A DNA stretch of 64,000 bases from Streptomyces sp. RPA4-2 (GCF_012273515.2 NZ_CP050975.2:620001-684000); one strand, 5' to 3'; positions 26,387 through 36,288 are shown, numbered from the stretch's first letter. Translations and numbers: made by a program. The notes: generated by a model from the letters alone, not told the origin.

Positions 26387-26499
26387 GGAAGTAGGCCATG
26401 CCGTCGGCCCGAAGCGGGCACCGCGGCCTGTGCCCGCGGCTGTCCGGCCCCGCGGTCCCGCGGCGCGGTCCCGCCGAGCGCCCCCGGAACATACGGCGA

Positions 26500-26537
26500 T
26501 CGGGGCGGAGCGCCGTGTCCTCGGCGCTCCGCCCCGA
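26500..26537. terminator. Terminator at the end of transketolase
   Basis: TCGGGGCGGAGCGCCG (26500-26515) pairs perfectly over 16 bp with 26522-26537 around a 6-base loop. It lies directly after the tkt stop and between convergent genes, so it can serve both. Confidence 0.85.
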
Positions 26538-26538
26538 G

Positions 26539-28773
26539 TCACGGGCGGTCGCCGGTGCCGCCGCCGGTGGGCGCGGAGGTCCGCTGACGGCCTCCCGGAC
26601 GGGGCACGCCGGCCGCGTCGTGGACGCTGTCGTGGGCGGCGGCCGCCACCGCTTCGGCCGTGATGCCGAACTCGGTGTAGAGGCGCTGGTAGTCCGCCGA
26701 GGCGCCGTAGTGCTCCAGGCTGACGATGCGTCCTGCGTCTCCGACCACGTCGCGCCAGCCCTGTCCCACGGCGGCCTCGACGCTGACCCGTGCCCGTACC
26801 TCCGGCGGCAGCACCTCGTCCTGGTAGTCCCGGGGCTGGGCGGCGAACCACTCCCGGCACGGCATGGACACCACGCGTGCCCTCAGACCGTCACGGGCCA
26901 GGAGGGCGCGGGCGTCGAGGGCGATCCGCACCTCCGAGCCGGTCGCGACGAGGATGACGTCCGGCGACGCACCGTCGCCGCCCTCGGTGCCCTCGGCGAG
27001 GACGTAACCACCGTGCGCCGCACCGGAGGCCGCGGCGAACTCCCCGCTGTCGCGGTCCAGGACCGGAAGGTTCTGACGGGTCAGGATCATCCCGGCGGGG
27101 CGGTCGGTGTGTTCCAGGACGGCGCGCCAGCAGGCGGCGGTCTCGTTCGCGTCGGCGGGACGCACCACGTCCAGACCCGGGACGGCGCGCAGCGCGGCGA
27201 GGTGTTCGACGGGCTGGTGGGTGGGCCCGTCCTCGCCGAGGCCGATCGAGTCGTGGGTCCACACGTAGGTGGTGGGCAACCGCATCAGCGCCGCCAGACG
27301 CACAGCGGGACGCATGTAGTCGGAGAAGGTGAGAAAGGTGCCGCCGTACGGGCGGGTCAGGCTCTGCAGGGCGATGCCGTTGAGCACCGCACCCATGGCG
27401 TGCTCTCGGATCCCGAAGTGCAGAGTGCGCCCGTACGGTCCGCCCTTCCACTCCTTGGTCTGCCGGTCGGCCGGTACGAAGGACGGTTCGCCGTCCATCG
27501 TGGTGTTGTTGCTCTCGGCCAGGTCGGCCGAGCCTCCCCACAGTTCCGGCAGTACGCCCGCGAGCGCGGTGAGGACCTCGCCGGACGCCTTCCGGGTGGC
27601 CATTCCCTTCGGGTCGGCCGGGAACTCGGGCAGCGCCTCGGTCCATCCCTTGGGCAGTTCCTGTGCCTGCAGCCGGTCCAGCAGCGTCCCGCGGTCCGGG
27701 TTCGCCTCCCGCCAGGCGCTGAACGCCTCCTGCCACTGGGCGTGCGCCTCACGGCCGCGATCGGAGGCGGAGCGGGTCCGCGCCAGGACCTCGTCCTCGA
27801 CGACGAACGTGCGCTCGGGATCGAAGCCCAGCAACTCCTTGGTCGCGGCGACCTCCTCGTCGCCGAGCGCCGAGCCGTGGGCCTTCCCGGTGTTCTGCCT
27901 GGTCGGAGCCGGCCAGCCGATCAGGGTACGCAGCATGATCAGCGAGGGGCGCCCCGTCTCCTTTCTGGCCGCCTCGATCGCCGCCAGGAGCGCATCGACG
28001 TCCTCCACGTAGTCGCCGGTGCGAGTCCAGTCCACCGTCCGCACGTGCCAGCCGTACGCGGCGTATCGGGCGGGGACGTCCTCGCTGAAGGAGACGTCGG
28101 TGTCGTCCTCGATGGAGATGTGGTTGGCGTCGTAGAACACCACCAGGTTCCCCAGCTCCTGATGGCCGGCCAGCGACCCGGCCTCGGCGGTGACGCCCTC
28201 CATCATGTCGCCGTCCGAGGCGATCACGTACACGTGGTGGTCGAAGGGCGAGGTACCCGGTGCGGCGTCCGGGTCGAGCAGGCCACGCTCGCGGCGCGCG
28301 GCCATCGCCATGCCCACCGCGGCGGCCAGGCCCTGGCCCAGGGGGCCGGTGGTGATCTCCACACCGGCCGTGTGGCGGTGTTCCGGATGTCCGGGGGTGG
28401 CCGAGCCCCAGGTGCGGTAGGCCTGGAGGTCGGACAGCTCAAGCCCGTATCCGGCCAGGTAGAGCTGGATGTACAGGGTCAGGCTCGAATGCCCGCAGGA
28501 CAGCACGAACCGGTCCCGGCCGAGCCACCGGTCGTCACCCGGGTCGTGCCTCATCACCTTCTGGAAGAGCAGATACGCCAGGGGTGCGAGGCTCATCGCG
28601 GTCCCGGGATGGCCGTTCCCGACCTTCTGCACCGCGTCCGCGGCCAGCAGTCGGACGGTGTCCACCGCCCGCACGTCCACCGGGTCCCAGCCCACCCGGT
28701 CGGCCACCGGCAGACCCAGGCCTCGATCACGTCCGGCGATCACGCTCGCGGTGTTCGACGGCTCGCTCACCAT
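26539..28773 (-). CDS. tkt: Transketolase
   Basis: 744 residues from the ATG at 28773, with GAGGAG 6 bases upstream. All transketolase motifs are present: [31 protein letters not shown], the thiamine-diphosphate motif [21 protein letters not shown], the flexible GKAHGSALG loop, [11 protein letters not shown], and the pyrimidine-domain [19 protein letters not shown]. It moves two-carbon units between pentose-phosphate sugars in the cytosol. It is somewhat longer than usual because of a Gly/Pro/Thr-rich tail of about 25 residues. It stands alone, without tal or zwf, so it is probably a second, stand-alone copy. Confidence 0.96.
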   Translation of the reverse strand: MVSEPSNTASVIAGRDRGLGLPVADRVGWDPVDVRAVDTVRLLAADAVQKVGNGHPGTAMSLAPLAYLLFQKVMRHDPGDDRWLGRDRFVLSCGHSSLTLYIQLYLAGYGLELSDLQAYRTWGSATPGHPEHRHTAGVEITTGPLGQGLAAAVGMAMAARRERGLLDPDAAPGTSPFDHHVYVIASDGDMMEGVTAEAGSLAGHQELGNLVVFYDANHISIEDDTDVSFSEDVPARYAAYGWHVRTVDWTRTGDYVEDVDALLAAIEAARKETGRPSLIMLRTLIGWPAPTRQNTGKAHGSALGDEEVAATKELLGFDPERTFVVEDEVLARTRSASDRGREAHAQWQEAFSAWREANPDRGTLLDRLQAQELPKGWTEALPEFPADPKGMATRKASGEVLTALAGVLPELWGGSADLAESNNTTMDGEPSFVPADRQTKEWKGGPYGRTLHFGIREHAMGAVLNGIALQSLTRPYGGTFLTFSDYMRPAVRLAALMRLPTTYVWTHDSIGLGEDGPTHQPVEHLAALRAVPGLDVVRPADANETAACWRAVLEHTDRPAGMILTRQNLPVLDRDSGEFAAASGAAHGGYVLAEGTEGGDGASPDVILVATGSEVRIALDARALLARDGLRARVVSMPCREWFAAQPRDYQDEVLPPEVRARVSVEAAVGQGWRDVVGDAGRIVSLEHYGASADYQRLYTEFGITAEAVAAAAHDSVHDAAGVPRPGGRQRTSAPTGGGTGDRP

Positions 28774-29031
28774 GCGGTTCTCCTCAGCACATCGTGGATT
28801 CACCAAGCAGGCGACTTCCTCGCCGGCCGCGCTGTGCCGGCCGCCGCCCGCACCGGCGTGCCGGAACTCCCCGGAGGGTCGGTGCCGGCCGCGTACAGGG
28901 ACCCGGCGAAACCGGCTCGGTGGAACGCGTACCCGGGCCTTGTCGCCACACGCCCCACGACCGGGCCTGTACGCCGCCGAGGGGCCGTCACCGCGTCCAC
29001 GGCGGCTTCGCGACCTTCACCCCGCACGCGG

Positions 29032-29073
29032 ACCCGCGCGATCACACCCGCGCGATCACACCCGCACGATCCG
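29032..29073. repeat. 14-bp tandem repeat, three copies
   Basis: ACCCGCGCGATCAC at 29032-29045 and 29046-29059, then a diverged copy at 29060-29073. It sits in the 332-base gap (28774-29105) between transketolase and the ANTAR gene, which otherwise shows no gene or clear signal. Confidence 0.75.
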
Positions 29074-29105
29074 TCCCGGGCCGCCGAGGGACGGGGCCCG
29101 GGGTT

Positions 29106-29447
29106 CTACTCCGCTTCGCCCGAGGGGTCGCCGAGTCCGAGCTCGTGCTCCAACCGGCTGCGAATCTCGGTGGGCAGCTGTCCCGTTCGTGCCCACTCGA
29201 CGATCAGCTCGGCCACATGCCGCAGCTTGACGTTGGTGTTCTGGGAGATGCTCCGCAGCGTGTCCCAGCCCTGGTCCGGAGTCAGCCGGCCGACCGCCAG
29301 GATGACACCGATGGCCTGATCGACAACGGCGTGCGACCGCACTGCCTGCTTGAGCTGGAGATTCTCGTCCTCCAGGCGCAGCACCTCGTCCGCCGAGGCC
29401 TCGAAGGCCGGGGGAAACTGCTGCGTCATGTCCGCTTCGGACGTCAA
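29106..29447 (-). CDS. ANTAR-domain RNA-binding regulator (stand-alone)
   Basis: 113 residues from a TTG at 29447 that sits 5 bases after GGAGG; an ATG at 29429 has no good site. A coiled start (ADEVLRLEDENLQLKQAVRSHA) runs into a three-helix ANTAR domain: SHAVVDQAIGVILAVGRLTPDQGWDTLRSISQNTNVKLRHVAELIVEW. ANTAR domains bind paired hairpins in nascent RNA and prevent termination. No sensor domain is attached, so it may act through a partner or constitutively. It is the second gene after a winged-helix regulator on the same strand. Confidence 0.87.
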   Translation of the reverse strand: MTSEADMTQQFPPAFEASADEVLRLEDENLQLKQAVRSHAVVDQAIGVILAVGRLTPDQGWDTLRSISQNTNVKLRHVAELIVEWARTGQLPTEIRSRLEHELGLGDPSGEAE

Positions 29448-29580
29448 CGTCGCCTCCGTGTTCCGGGGAGTCCGGCGCTACTTCGTCTCATCTCATGCCC
29501 TCGAATCCGGCGCCGTCACACGGTCGTCGGGAGCCGGCCCGCGCCGCCGCCCGGGGTGCCCGGGGAGCGAGCCGGCGACG

Positions 29581-29958
29581 TCATCCGTCACCTTCCGTGG
29601 CACGTGCGCGCGGGGACGCACTTCGCGGCTGCCGGTTGCCGGCGCCGCCGTGTTCGGCGTCGTGCCGGGCGAGAAGGGCCAGCAGGTCCGCCACCGTCGG
29701 TCCGGAGTCCGCCGGGTGCCGCAGGAGGGTGCCCTCCTCGATCTGGTACTCGTTCGAGCGCCCCTGCCGGGTGTGGGTGAGGTAGCCGCCCTCCTCCAGG
29801 TCAGAAATGATCTTCTGGACAGCCCGCTCGGTGAGCTGGCAGCGCGCGGCGATGTCGCGGATGCGCGTGGTGCGGTCCTCGGCGATGGCGGCCAGCACGC
29901 GCGCATGGTTCGTGAGGAACGTCCAGCCTGTGTGGGACTCGGGTACTCCGTGCATCAT
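29581..29958 (-). CDS. Winged-helix (MarR/ArsR-like) transcriptional regulator
   Basis: 125 residues from an ATG at 29958 (a second ATG follows immediately). The DNA-binding core is LTNHARVLAAIAEDRTTRIRDIAARCQLTERAVQKIISDLEEGGYLTHTRQGRSNEYQI, a typical winged helix with a recognition helix at TERAVQKIISDL. The C-terminal 45 residues are low-complexity. No metal-binding Cys is seen, which argues against a metal sensor. The AT-richer stretch at 29968-30010 upstream probably carries its promoter. Targets are unknown. Confidence 0.83.
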   Translation of the reverse strand: MMHGVPESHTGWTFLTNHARVLAAIAEDRTTRIRDIAARCQLTERAVQKIISDLEEGGYLTHTRQGRSNEYQIEEGTLLRHPADSGPTVADLLALLARHDAEHGGAGNRQPRSASPRARATEGDG

Positions 29959-30136
29959 CCCAGAGTAGACGCAGTATTCACGTATAAGAAAGGGCGAAAA
30001 TCTTTTCCTGTATCTCTTGACGGGTGAAGAGCGGGGCACGGACCCTTGAGGGGTTCCCGCCCACGGCGACCCACCGCCGTGGGCTTCGGCCCTGGCACGC
30101 CCCACCGAGCCCTGTCCCACGGAAGGGATGACCGAG

Positions 30137-30544
30137 ATGGAGTCCCCACGGCTGTCGGTAACCCGCTCCACCACCGCCGAGGGCATCGCTGTGCTGGCCC
30201 TGCGCGGCGAGATCGACTTCACCACCGGCACCGAGGTCCAGCGTGCGCTCCTCGGTCCCGACGGCGAGGCGGCCGCCCGCACCGTGGTGGAGCTGAGTCA
30301 GGTCACTTTCATGGACTCCAGCGGCATCAACGCGCTCATCGGGGCCCACCACGCCGCCACCGCCCAGCAGGGCTGGGTGCGCCTGGCGGCCCCCTCCCCC
30401 TCGATACTGCGCGTCCTGCAGATCGTCGGCCTCGACACCGTCATCACCTGCTATCCCACGCTCCAGCAGGCGTTGGGCGTGGGGGCCCGGGGCGGCCGGG
30501 CCCGCGCCGACCGTGACCGGCCCGATGGTCCAGCGGGTGACTGA
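30137..30544 (+). CDS. STAS-domain anti-anti-sigma factor
   Basis: 135 residues from the ATG at 30137 (GGAAGGG 9 bases upstream; the ATG at 30128 sits directly on that site). It is a complete STAS domain: GIAVLALRGEIDFTTGTEVQRALL and the phosphoacceptor region VTFMDSSGINALIGAHHAA, where the Ser of DSSG is the site phosphorylated by RsbW/SpoIIAB-type kinases. Its dephosphorylation by a SpoIIE phosphatase would free it to capture an anti-sigma factor. No kinase or sigma gene adjoins, so partners must be elsewhere, possibly in this window. Confidence 0.9.
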   Translation: MESPRLSVTRSTTAEGIAVLALRGEIDFTTGTEVQRALLGPDGEAAARTVVELSQVTFMDSSGINALIGAHHAATAQQGWVRLAAPSPSILRVLQIVGLDTVITCYPTLQQALGVGARGGRARADRDRPDGPAGD

Positions 30545-30666
30545 GGTGAGGGCGTACGGCGACTTCGCGCCATGAGGCCGCCGGACACCGGCCGAGGACG
30601 GTCACCATCCGCGTGGGCCGCCCGCAGCCCGGGTCCGGCCCGGCGAGAGCCCGCGGCGGGTCCCGG

Positions 30667-32394
30667 TCAGCCTTCGTGGCTCGGGAGGATCTCCTTGACC
30701 TTGGCGATGGCGAAGCCCCACCCCTGCGACACGGTCGGTTTGCCCGGCACGGCCACCTCCTGCGGATTGGTCAGGACGTCCAACAGCACCGGCCCGGGGG
30801 TGTCGAGGGCCCGGCGGACGCTGTCGTCGAGATCGGCCGGGTCGGTGACGCGGATGCCCGTGAGACCGAGCGCGGTGGCCACCGCGGCGAAGTCGGGGTT
30901 GTCGAGTTCCGTACCGAACTCGGGCAGTCCGGCCTGCTCCTGTTCGAGTTTGACCATCCCCAGGCGGCGGTTGTCGAAGACCACGAGTTTCACCGGCAGC
31001 CGGTACGTCTTGATCGTCACGAGGTCGCCCAGCAGCATGCTCAGTCCGCCGTCGCCGCAGAAGGCGACGATCTGACGGTCGGGTGCCCAGAGTTGGGCCC
31101 CGAGGGCCTGGGGCATGGCGTTGGCCATCGAACCAAGGTTGTACGAGCCGATCAGGCGCCTGCTCCCGCGCATGCTGACGAAGCGGGAGAGCCAGACGGT
31201 GGCCATTCCGGTGTCGGAGGTGAAGACGGCGTCCTCGGCGGCGTGGGCGTCCACCGCGGCGGCCAGCGCCTCGGGGCGGATCTCGTGGTCGCGGTTGTCC
31301 AGGGCGGCCCTCAGCTTCCCGGTCCAGCGGTGCTCGTGACCCGGGTCGGCCAGCCGCCGCTGCCCTTCCTGCCAGTGGGCGAACCGTTCCCGCGCGGCGT
31401 CCAGGTGGCCCCGGTCCGTCGCCGTCCGCACCAGCGGGAGCAGGGCCCGTAGCGTCGCGCCCACGTCGCCCGTCAGACCCACGTCCACGGGAACCCGGCG
31501 GCCCAAGTGCTCCTCACGGGTGTCGACCTGGACGACCTTGCACCCCTTCGGATACCAGTCCCGGTACGGGAAATCGGTGCCCAGCATCAGGAGCGCGCCG
31601 CCGCTGTCGAGCGCGTGGGCGGCGGCCGGGTTGCCTATCAGACCGGTCTGGCCGACCTGGAACTCGTTGTCCCCCTCGAACCCCTCCTTCGCCTTGAGGG
31701 TGAGCACCATCGGCGCCGCGAGCGCCTCGGCGGTCCGCAGGACCTCGGCGCGGGCCTCGCGGGCTCCGCGGCCGACGAGCAGGGTGACCCGGTCGGCGGC
31801 GTTGAGGAGTTCGGCGGCCCGCGCGAGCGCGGGGTCGTCCGGGCGGGTGACGGGACGGTCGAGAGGGAAGCGGGCGGCCCGGTCGTCGCTCAGTTCCTGG
31901 TCGCCCAGGTCACCGGGCACGGTGAGCACCGCCACTCCCCCCTGGCTCACGGCCGCGCGCACGGCGGACTCCAGCATCCGCGGCATCTGGTCCGGGGAGG
32001 AGACGGTGGCACGGTAGACGGCCACGTCACGGAAGAGCAGGTCGTTGTCGACCTCCTGGAAGTAGTCGCTGCCGACCTCGGCGAGGGGCACCTGACCACA
32101 GATCGCGAGTACGGGGGTCCGGCTCTTCGCCGCGTCGTAGAGCCCGTTGAGAAGGTGTACGGAGCCGGGTCCCACCGTCCCCATGCACACCCCCAGCGTT
32201 CCCGAGAGCTGGGATTGGGCTCCGGCGGCGAAGGCCGCGGCCTCTTCGTGCCGGCAGCCGACCCAGTCCAGGTCGTCGGTGGTACGGATCGCGTCGGTCA
32301 GCGGGTTCAGGGCGTCTCCGACCACGCCGAAGACGTGCTGGACGCCCAGATCCTTGAGTGCGTCGACGATCACACGGGCGACGGTTCGTGCCAC
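30667..32394 (-). CDS. poxB: Pyruvate oxidase / pyruvate:quinone dehydrogenase (PoxB-like)
   Basis: 575 residues. It is a thiamine-diphosphate enzyme of the acetolactate-synthase superfamily: the catalytic Glu in CRHEEAAAFAAGAQ, an FAD-binding middle domain, and the diphosphate-binding motif FCGDGGLSMLLGDLVTIKTY with the following FDN. Length and the LFRDVAVYRATV region match PoxB-type pyruvate dehydrogenases, which convert pyruvate to acetate and CO2 and pass electrons to quinone at the membrane. It may instead produce H2O2 with oxygen; sequence alone does not settle this. Confidence 0.88.
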   Translation of the reverse strand: MARTVARVIVDALKDLGVQHVFGVVGDALNPLTDAIRTTDDLDWVGCRHEEAAAFAAGAQSQLSGTLGVCMGTVGPGSVHLLNGLYDAAKSRTPVLAICGQVPLAEVGSDYFQEVDNDLLFRDVAVYRATVSSPDQMPRMLESAVRAAVSQGGVAVLTVPGDLGDQELSDDRAARFPLDRPVTRPDDPALARAAELLNAADRVTLLVGRGAREARAEVLRTAEALAAPMVLTLKAKEGFEGDNEFQVGQTGLIGNPAAAHALDSGGALLMLGTDFPYRDWYPKGCKVVQVDTREEHLGRRVPVDVGLTGDVGATLRALLPLVRTATDRGHLDAARERFAHWQEGQRRLADPGHEHRWTGKLRAALDNRDHEIRPEALAAAVDAHAAEDAVFTSDTGMATVWLSRFVSMRGSRRLIGSYNLGSMANAMPQALGAQLWAPDRQIVAFCGDGGLSMLLGDLVTIKTYRLPVKLVVFDNRRLGMVKLEQEQAGLPEFGTELDNPDFAAVATALGLTGIRVTDPADLDDSVRRALDTPGPVLLDVLTNPQEVAVPGKPTVSQGWGFAIAKVKEILPSHEG

Positions 32395-32469
32395 GGGAGT
32401 GCCCTTCGGTTCGGTGCGGCCCCTCGGAACGGGTGCCGGGTTCGACGGGTGAAGCGATGAGTACCGGGT

Positions 32470-34053
32470 TCAGCGGGCGAAGCGGTCCGGGTCGGCCGCC
32501 TCCCAGTCGGATGCCCAGCCGGAGGGCGCCGATGCGATCAGCTCTCCGGGGGTGAGCCAGTCGTGGAGTTCCGCATACGAGCGGACGGTGTGCGGATTCA
32601 CCCGCTGCAGCAGCATGTGGGGCCGCAGACCGCGCGGCTCCTCGACGCCCATCGAGGCCATGATCTGGAGCGCGCTCTTGACCGTCGCGCGCTGATAGCG
32701 CCGTACGCGCTGGGACTTGTCGGGTACGTCGACGGCGCGGGCGCGCCGTTCGTCCTGGGTGGCGACCCCGACGGGACAGGTGTTGGTGTGGCAGCGCTGG
32801 GCCTGTATGCATCCGATCGCGAACATCATGGCGCGGGCGGCGTTGGTGTAGTCGGCTCCCTGCAGGAGGCGCTTGACGAGGTCGCTGCCGGTGGCGACCT
32901 TGCCGCTGGCACCGATCCGGATCCGGTCGCGAAGCCCGGCTCCCACAAGGGCGTTGTGCACGGTCATCAGACCCTCGCCCAGGGGCAGTCCGACGTTGTC
33001 CGCGAACTCGAGGGGCGCCGCACCCGTTCCGCCCTCCGCGCCGTCGACGACGATGAAGTCCGGCGTGCTGTCCTCCTCCAGCATCGCCTTGCACACGGCG
33101 AGGAACTCGCGGCGCGAGCCGACGCACAGCTTGAACCCGACGGGCTTGCCGTCGGCCAGTTCCCGCATCCGGGCCAGGAAGCGCACCAGTTCGCGCGGCG
33201 TGGAGTAGACGCGGTGGTAGGGCGGCGAGATGACGGTCTCCCCCTGCGGCACGCCGCGGACCCCGGCGATCTCCGCGTTCACCTTGGCACCCGGCAGCAC
33301 TCCGCCGATTCCGGGCTTGGCTCCCTGACTGATCTTCAGCGACACGCACTTGACCTGCTCGTGCGCCGCCTTCTCGGCGAACTGCCGCGGGTCGAAGTCC
33401 CCGTCGTCCGTGCGGCAGCCGAAGTACCCGGTGCCGATCTCCCAGACGAGATCTCCACCGGGCCTCAGGTGGTACTCGGAGAGACCGCCCTCGCCGGTGT
33501 CGTGGGCGAAACCACCCAGTTGCGCACCGGTGTTGAGGGCGAGCACGGCGTTGGCGGACAGCGAGCCGAAGCTCATCGCCGAGACGTTGAGCAGCGCCAT
33601 GTCGTAGGGCCGGGTGCACTCGGGTCCGCCGATCCGGACACGCGGCGCGTCGGTGGGCACCGACCGGGGGGCCATGGACGGGGTGAGGAACTCACTGCCC
33701 GTCCGGTACAGGTCGAGTTCGGTGCCGAACGGCTCCTCGGCATCGGTGCCCTTGGCGCGCTCGTAGACGATGCTGCGGGTGTCACGGTCGAAGGGACGGC
33801 CGTCGAAGTTGCGCTCGATGAAATACTGCTGAAGCTCCGGCCGCAGCGCCTCCAGCGCGAAGCGGAGGTGCCCGAGCAGTGGGTAGTTGCGCAGGACGGA
33901 ATGCCGGCGCTGCACGAGGTCGTGGACGGCCACCAGCGCGAGCAGGAGCAGGGGGACGGCCGCGGCCCACCACCAGGGTGGGACGAGGACGGCGATGACC
34001 GAGACGCCCGTCGCCAGCGAGCCGAGCAGGACCACCAGAAGTATCTTCAGCAC
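32470..34053 (-). CDS. Membrane-anchored FMN-binding glutamate synthase-like protein
   Basis: 527 residues from a GTG at 34053. The longer frame to 34170 would start inside the neighbour's terminator, so it is rejected. Two hydrophobic segments at the N-terminus (ILLVVLLGSLATGVSVIAVLVPPWWWAAAVPLLLLALVAV) anchor it. The rest is the FMN/TIM-barrel of GltB: NVSAMSFGSLSANAVLALNTGA, VVDGAEGGTGAAPLEFADNVGLP, ASGKVATGSDLV and a [3Fe-4S] motif (C-x5-C-x4-C) in CIQAQRCHTNTCPVGVAT. The amidotransferase domain is absent, so it is not a complete glutamate synthase. Its reaction is unknown. Confidence 0.86.
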   Translation of the reverse strand: MLKILLVVLLGSLATGVSVIAVLVPPWWWAAAVPLLLLALVAVHDLVQRRHSVLRNYPLLGHLRFALEALRPELQQYFIERNFDGRPFDRDTRSIVYERAKGTDAEEPFGTELDLYRTGSEFLTPSMAPRSVPTDAPRVRIGGPECTRPYDMALLNVSAMSFGSLSANAVLALNTGAQLGGFAHDTGEGGLSEYHLRPGGDLVWEIGTGYFGCRTDDGDFDPRQFAEKAAHEQVKCVSLKISQGAKPGIGGVLPGAKVNAEIAGVRGVPQGETVISPPYHRVYSTPRELVRFLARMRELADGKPVGFKLCVGSRREFLAVCKAMLEEDSTPDFIVVDGAEGGTGAAPLEFADNVGLPLGEGLMTVHNALVGAGLRDRIRIGASGKVATGSDLVKRLLQGADYTNAARAMMFAIGCIQAQRCHTNTCPVGVATQDERRARAVDVPDKSQRVRRYQRATVKSALQIMASMGVEEPRGLRPHMLLQRVNPHTVRSYAELHDWLTPGELIASAPSGWASDWEAADPDRFAR

Positions 34054-34137
34054 CTGATGCTTGTGTCCCGAAGCCCGGACTCCAATCCGTTCGTCTCCGT
34101 TCGTCCCGTCACACGTGCGGTGTCCGGAACCGGGAAC

Positions 34138-34164
34138 GGGCCCGAACTCGTCGAGTTCGGGCCC
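34138..34164 (-). terminator. Perfect hairpin terminator after the PRC-barrel gene
   Basis: GGGCCCGAACTCG (34138-34150) is exactly mirrored at 34152-34164 around a single T. It lies 16 bases after the PRC-barrel stop. Confidence 0.8.
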
Positions 34165-34179
34165 ACTCACGTGCGAGGG

Positions 34180-34551
34180 TCAGACCATGGGCTGCGCGCC
34201 GAAGGGGGCGTTGGGGCGGTAGTAGGCGCCCAGTGCGTCCCGGTAGCCGGAGTCGCCGAGGTGCTTGTCGCGAAGGAACTCAGGGGCGTTCTTGATCTGC
34301 TCCCTGGACCGGTCGACGAAGATCTTCCTGTCCTCCGGATCGATCTGGATCACGGTGCTCGCCGGGAGGAGGACCTCCTTGCCGAAGATCCAGACCCCGG
34401 TGTCCACGACCAGGTAGGCGTCACCGACCTCGTCGGAGTGCTTGTCGACCTTGCCGATTCCGCCGTCGCTCGCCTCGACCTTGTAGCCGGTCAGATCGGC
34501 GCCGGCCAGATGACCCGAGGTCGACTTGTAACTCCACACATGCTCAGTCAC
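34180..34551 (-). CDS. PRC-barrel domain protein
   Basis: 123 residues from a GTG at 34551, 9-10 bases after GGAGGAG. Residues about 12-80 form a PRC barrel (AGADLTGYKVEASDGGIGKVDKHSDEVGDAYLVVDTGVWIFGKEVLLPASTVIQID), followed by a helical tail (DRSREQIKNAPEFLRDKHLGDSGYRDALGAYY). PRC barrels bind RNA or proteins in photosynthesis and ribosome maturation; in actinomycetes many are stress-linked and undefined. It has its own terminator and neighbours a small hydrophobic protein, a pairing I regard as common in Streptomyces. Confidence 0.85.
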   Translation of the reverse strand: MTEHVWSYKSTSGHLAGADLTGYKVEASDGGIGKVDKHSDEVGDAYLVVDTGVWIFGKEVLLPASTVIQIDPEDRKIFVDRSREQIKNAPEFLRDKHLGDSGYRDALGAYYRPNAPFGAQPMV

Positions 34552-34768
34552 GCGAAAACAGCTCCTCCGGTGAACAGAGAGCGGCGAGGGGTTCCCTTCC
34601 GCTCTTCCTTTTTCCGTACGCGGTGCGGGACGGTTCTCGGGTTCCGTCCGCACTCCGGGTGCCCCTGCCGCGGCGCTTCATTCCTCCGATGCGGGAAAGG
34701 ACGCCGCAATAGCCGCCGTTCGGTGGTGACGAGCAGGGAATCCGCCCTCGCGCACGACGACATGGTGG

Positions 34769-34799
34769 TGGCCGCCCTCCCCCGACGGGAGGGCGGCCA
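34769..34799 (-). terminator. Terminator after the small hydrophobic protein
   Basis: TGGCCGCCCTCCC (34769-34781) pairs perfectly with 34787-34799 around CCGAC, 40 bases beyond the stop at 34840. Confidence 0.8.
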
Positions 34800-34839
34800 G
34801 CACCATGGCAGGCCCGAACGCGACCGGTGTCCGGCTCCG

Positions 34840-35001
34840 CTACCAGCGGTACCAGCGACCGCTGCCGCTCTTGGGACGGGCGACGAATCCGACCAGCCAC
34901 AGCACCAGTACGACGATTGCGACCCACCAGAGAATCTTCAACGCGAAGCCCGCGCCGAAGAGAAGCAGAACCAGCAGAAGAACGAGAAGCAGGGGAACCA
35001 T
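34840..35001 (-). CDS. Small two-helix hydrophobic membrane protein
   Basis: 53 residues from the ATG at 35001 with GGAGG 8 bases upstream. Almost the whole chain is hydrophobic: VPLLLVLLLVLLLFGAGFAL and LWWVAIVVLVLWLVGFV, ending in a basic KSGSGRWYRW tail. It matches the widespread small hydrophobic proteins of actinomycetes with the GFALxxLWWxAxxxLxxWLxGF pattern, whose role is undefined. The strong ribosome site and own terminator show that it is a real gene. Confidence 0.8.
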   Translation of the reverse strand: MVPLLLVLLLVLLLFGAGFALKILWWVAIVVLVLWLVGFVARPKSGSGRWYRW

Positions 35002-35111
35002 ATGATCGACCTCCGAATACCCCTGTTCCCCGGACCTTCTCGCCCATGCATACAATCTTCACGGGTCACCCGCATGCCGCGCACCTATTACCCGTCCGGC
35101 CCAGGAAATTC

Positions 35112-35939
35112 TCAACCGCGGGCGAACTCCAGGAGGTCCGCGTTGAACCGGTCGGCGAACACGGGGACCATCGCCAAGCCGTGCGGGGCGCCCGGGTAGA
35201 CCTTGAACGTGGAGTCCTTGACCAGCTTCGAGGACTTCTCGCCCGCGGCGACGATCGGCACGATCTGGTCGTCGTCGCCGTGCACGATCAGGGTCGGGAT
35301 GTCGAACCGCTTGAGGTCCTCGGTCAGGTCGGTCTCGGAGAACGCCTTGATGCAGTCGTACGCGCTCTTGATGCCCACCTGCATCGACCACAGCCAGAAC
35401 GCGTCACGCGTGCCCTGCGAGACCGTCGAACCCTCGCGGTTGGCGCCGTAGAAGGTCTCGCTGAGGTCCTGGTAGAACTGGGAGCGGTCCTTCGCCACGC
35501 CCGCCCGGATCTCGTCGAAGACCTCGATGGGCAGTCCCTCGGGGTTCGCCTCGGTCTTGAGCATCAGTGGCGGGATCGCGCTGAGCAGGACGGCCTTCGC
35601 GACCCGTCCGGTGCCGTGGCGGCCGATATATCGGGCCACCTCACCGCCACCGGTGGAATGGCCGACGAGGATGACGTCGCGCAGATCCAGCGCCTCGATC
35701 AGCGAGGCCAGGTCGTCGGCGTACGTGTCGAGGTTGTTCCCCTCCCAGGTCTGCCCTGAGCGCCCACCCCCGCGCCGGTCGTGGGCGATGCCCCGGAATC
35801 CGTTGTCCGCTACGAAATTCACCTGGGGGTCCCACGCGTCGGCGGTGAGCGGCCAGCCGTGGCTGAACACGATCGGCTGACCGGATCCCCAGTCCTTGTA
35901 GAAGATCTCGGTTCCGTCTTTCGTCGTGATGAATGGCAC
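35112..35939 (-). CDS. Alpha/beta hydrolase, non-haem chloroperoxidase type
   Basis: 275 residues from a GTG at 35939, chosen because AAGGA lies 8 bases before it and family members begin (M)[17 protein letters not shown]. Motifs include [17 protein letters not shown] (oxyanion hole), [16 protein letters not shown], the nucleophile [27 protein letters not shown] (acid) and GAPHGLAM (His). The triad is complete. The family works as cofactor-free perhydrolase/haloperoxidase and as esterase; the physiological substrate is unknown. Confidence 0.9.
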   Translation of the reverse strand: MPFITTKDGTEIFYKDWGSGQPIVFSHGWPLTADAWDPQVNFVADNGFRGIAHDRRGGGRSGQTWEGNNLDTYADDLASLIEALDLRDVILVGHSTGGGEVARYIGRHGTGRVAKAVLLSAIPPLMLKTEANPEGLPIEVFDEIRAGVAKDRSQFYQDLSETFYGANREGSTVSQGTRDAFWLWSMQVGIKSAYDCIKAFSETDLTEDLKRFDIPTLIVHGDDDQIVPIVAAGEKSSKLVKDSTFKVYPGAPHGLAMVPVFADRFNADLLEFARG

Positions 35940-36236
35940 GGCGCGGTTCCTTCCCATGGTCACCGGGGAATCCGGTCGAACCCGCGAAGGACGGCCTCTC
36001 TTCGGCGGATGATCCCGCGGCGGGAAACGACCGGATGGTGCACGTCGACTCACCCACGCTACCCGACAAGCACCGCGTCGGCGCGCCGCGGATTCCCGCC
36101 GCCGACCCGGGTCGAAAACGCTCCTGTGCTCTCTGTGCGCTGCCTGCTCCCCTTCGCGGCTCCTTCTGAAGAAACCTCCTCACGAATCCCGCATACGCAT
36201 CCCGTCCACAATCCCGTCCCGGCCCATTTCCCGCAG

Positions 36237-36260
36237 GCCCACGGGGAATTCCCCGCGGGC
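36237..36260. other. 24-bp near-perfect palindrome in the 349-base gap
   Basis: GCCC-A-CGGGGAATTCCCCG-C-GGGC, with one mismatched pair, is centred on GAATTC. It lies 29 bases beyond the HIBADH-type stop (36289, minus strand), so it may act as that gene's terminator. The remainder of 35940-36288 shows no gene. Confidence 0.5.
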
Positions 36261-36288
36261 TGCCGCCCACGGTCGTGCTCGTCCGCCG

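Noticed and set aside
34054..34170. ATG at 34170 as start of the glutamate-synthase-like gene
   Set aside because: It lies just beyond, and would be read through, the perfect hairpin terminator of the PRC-barrel gene; the GTG at 34053 directly precedes the membrane helices.
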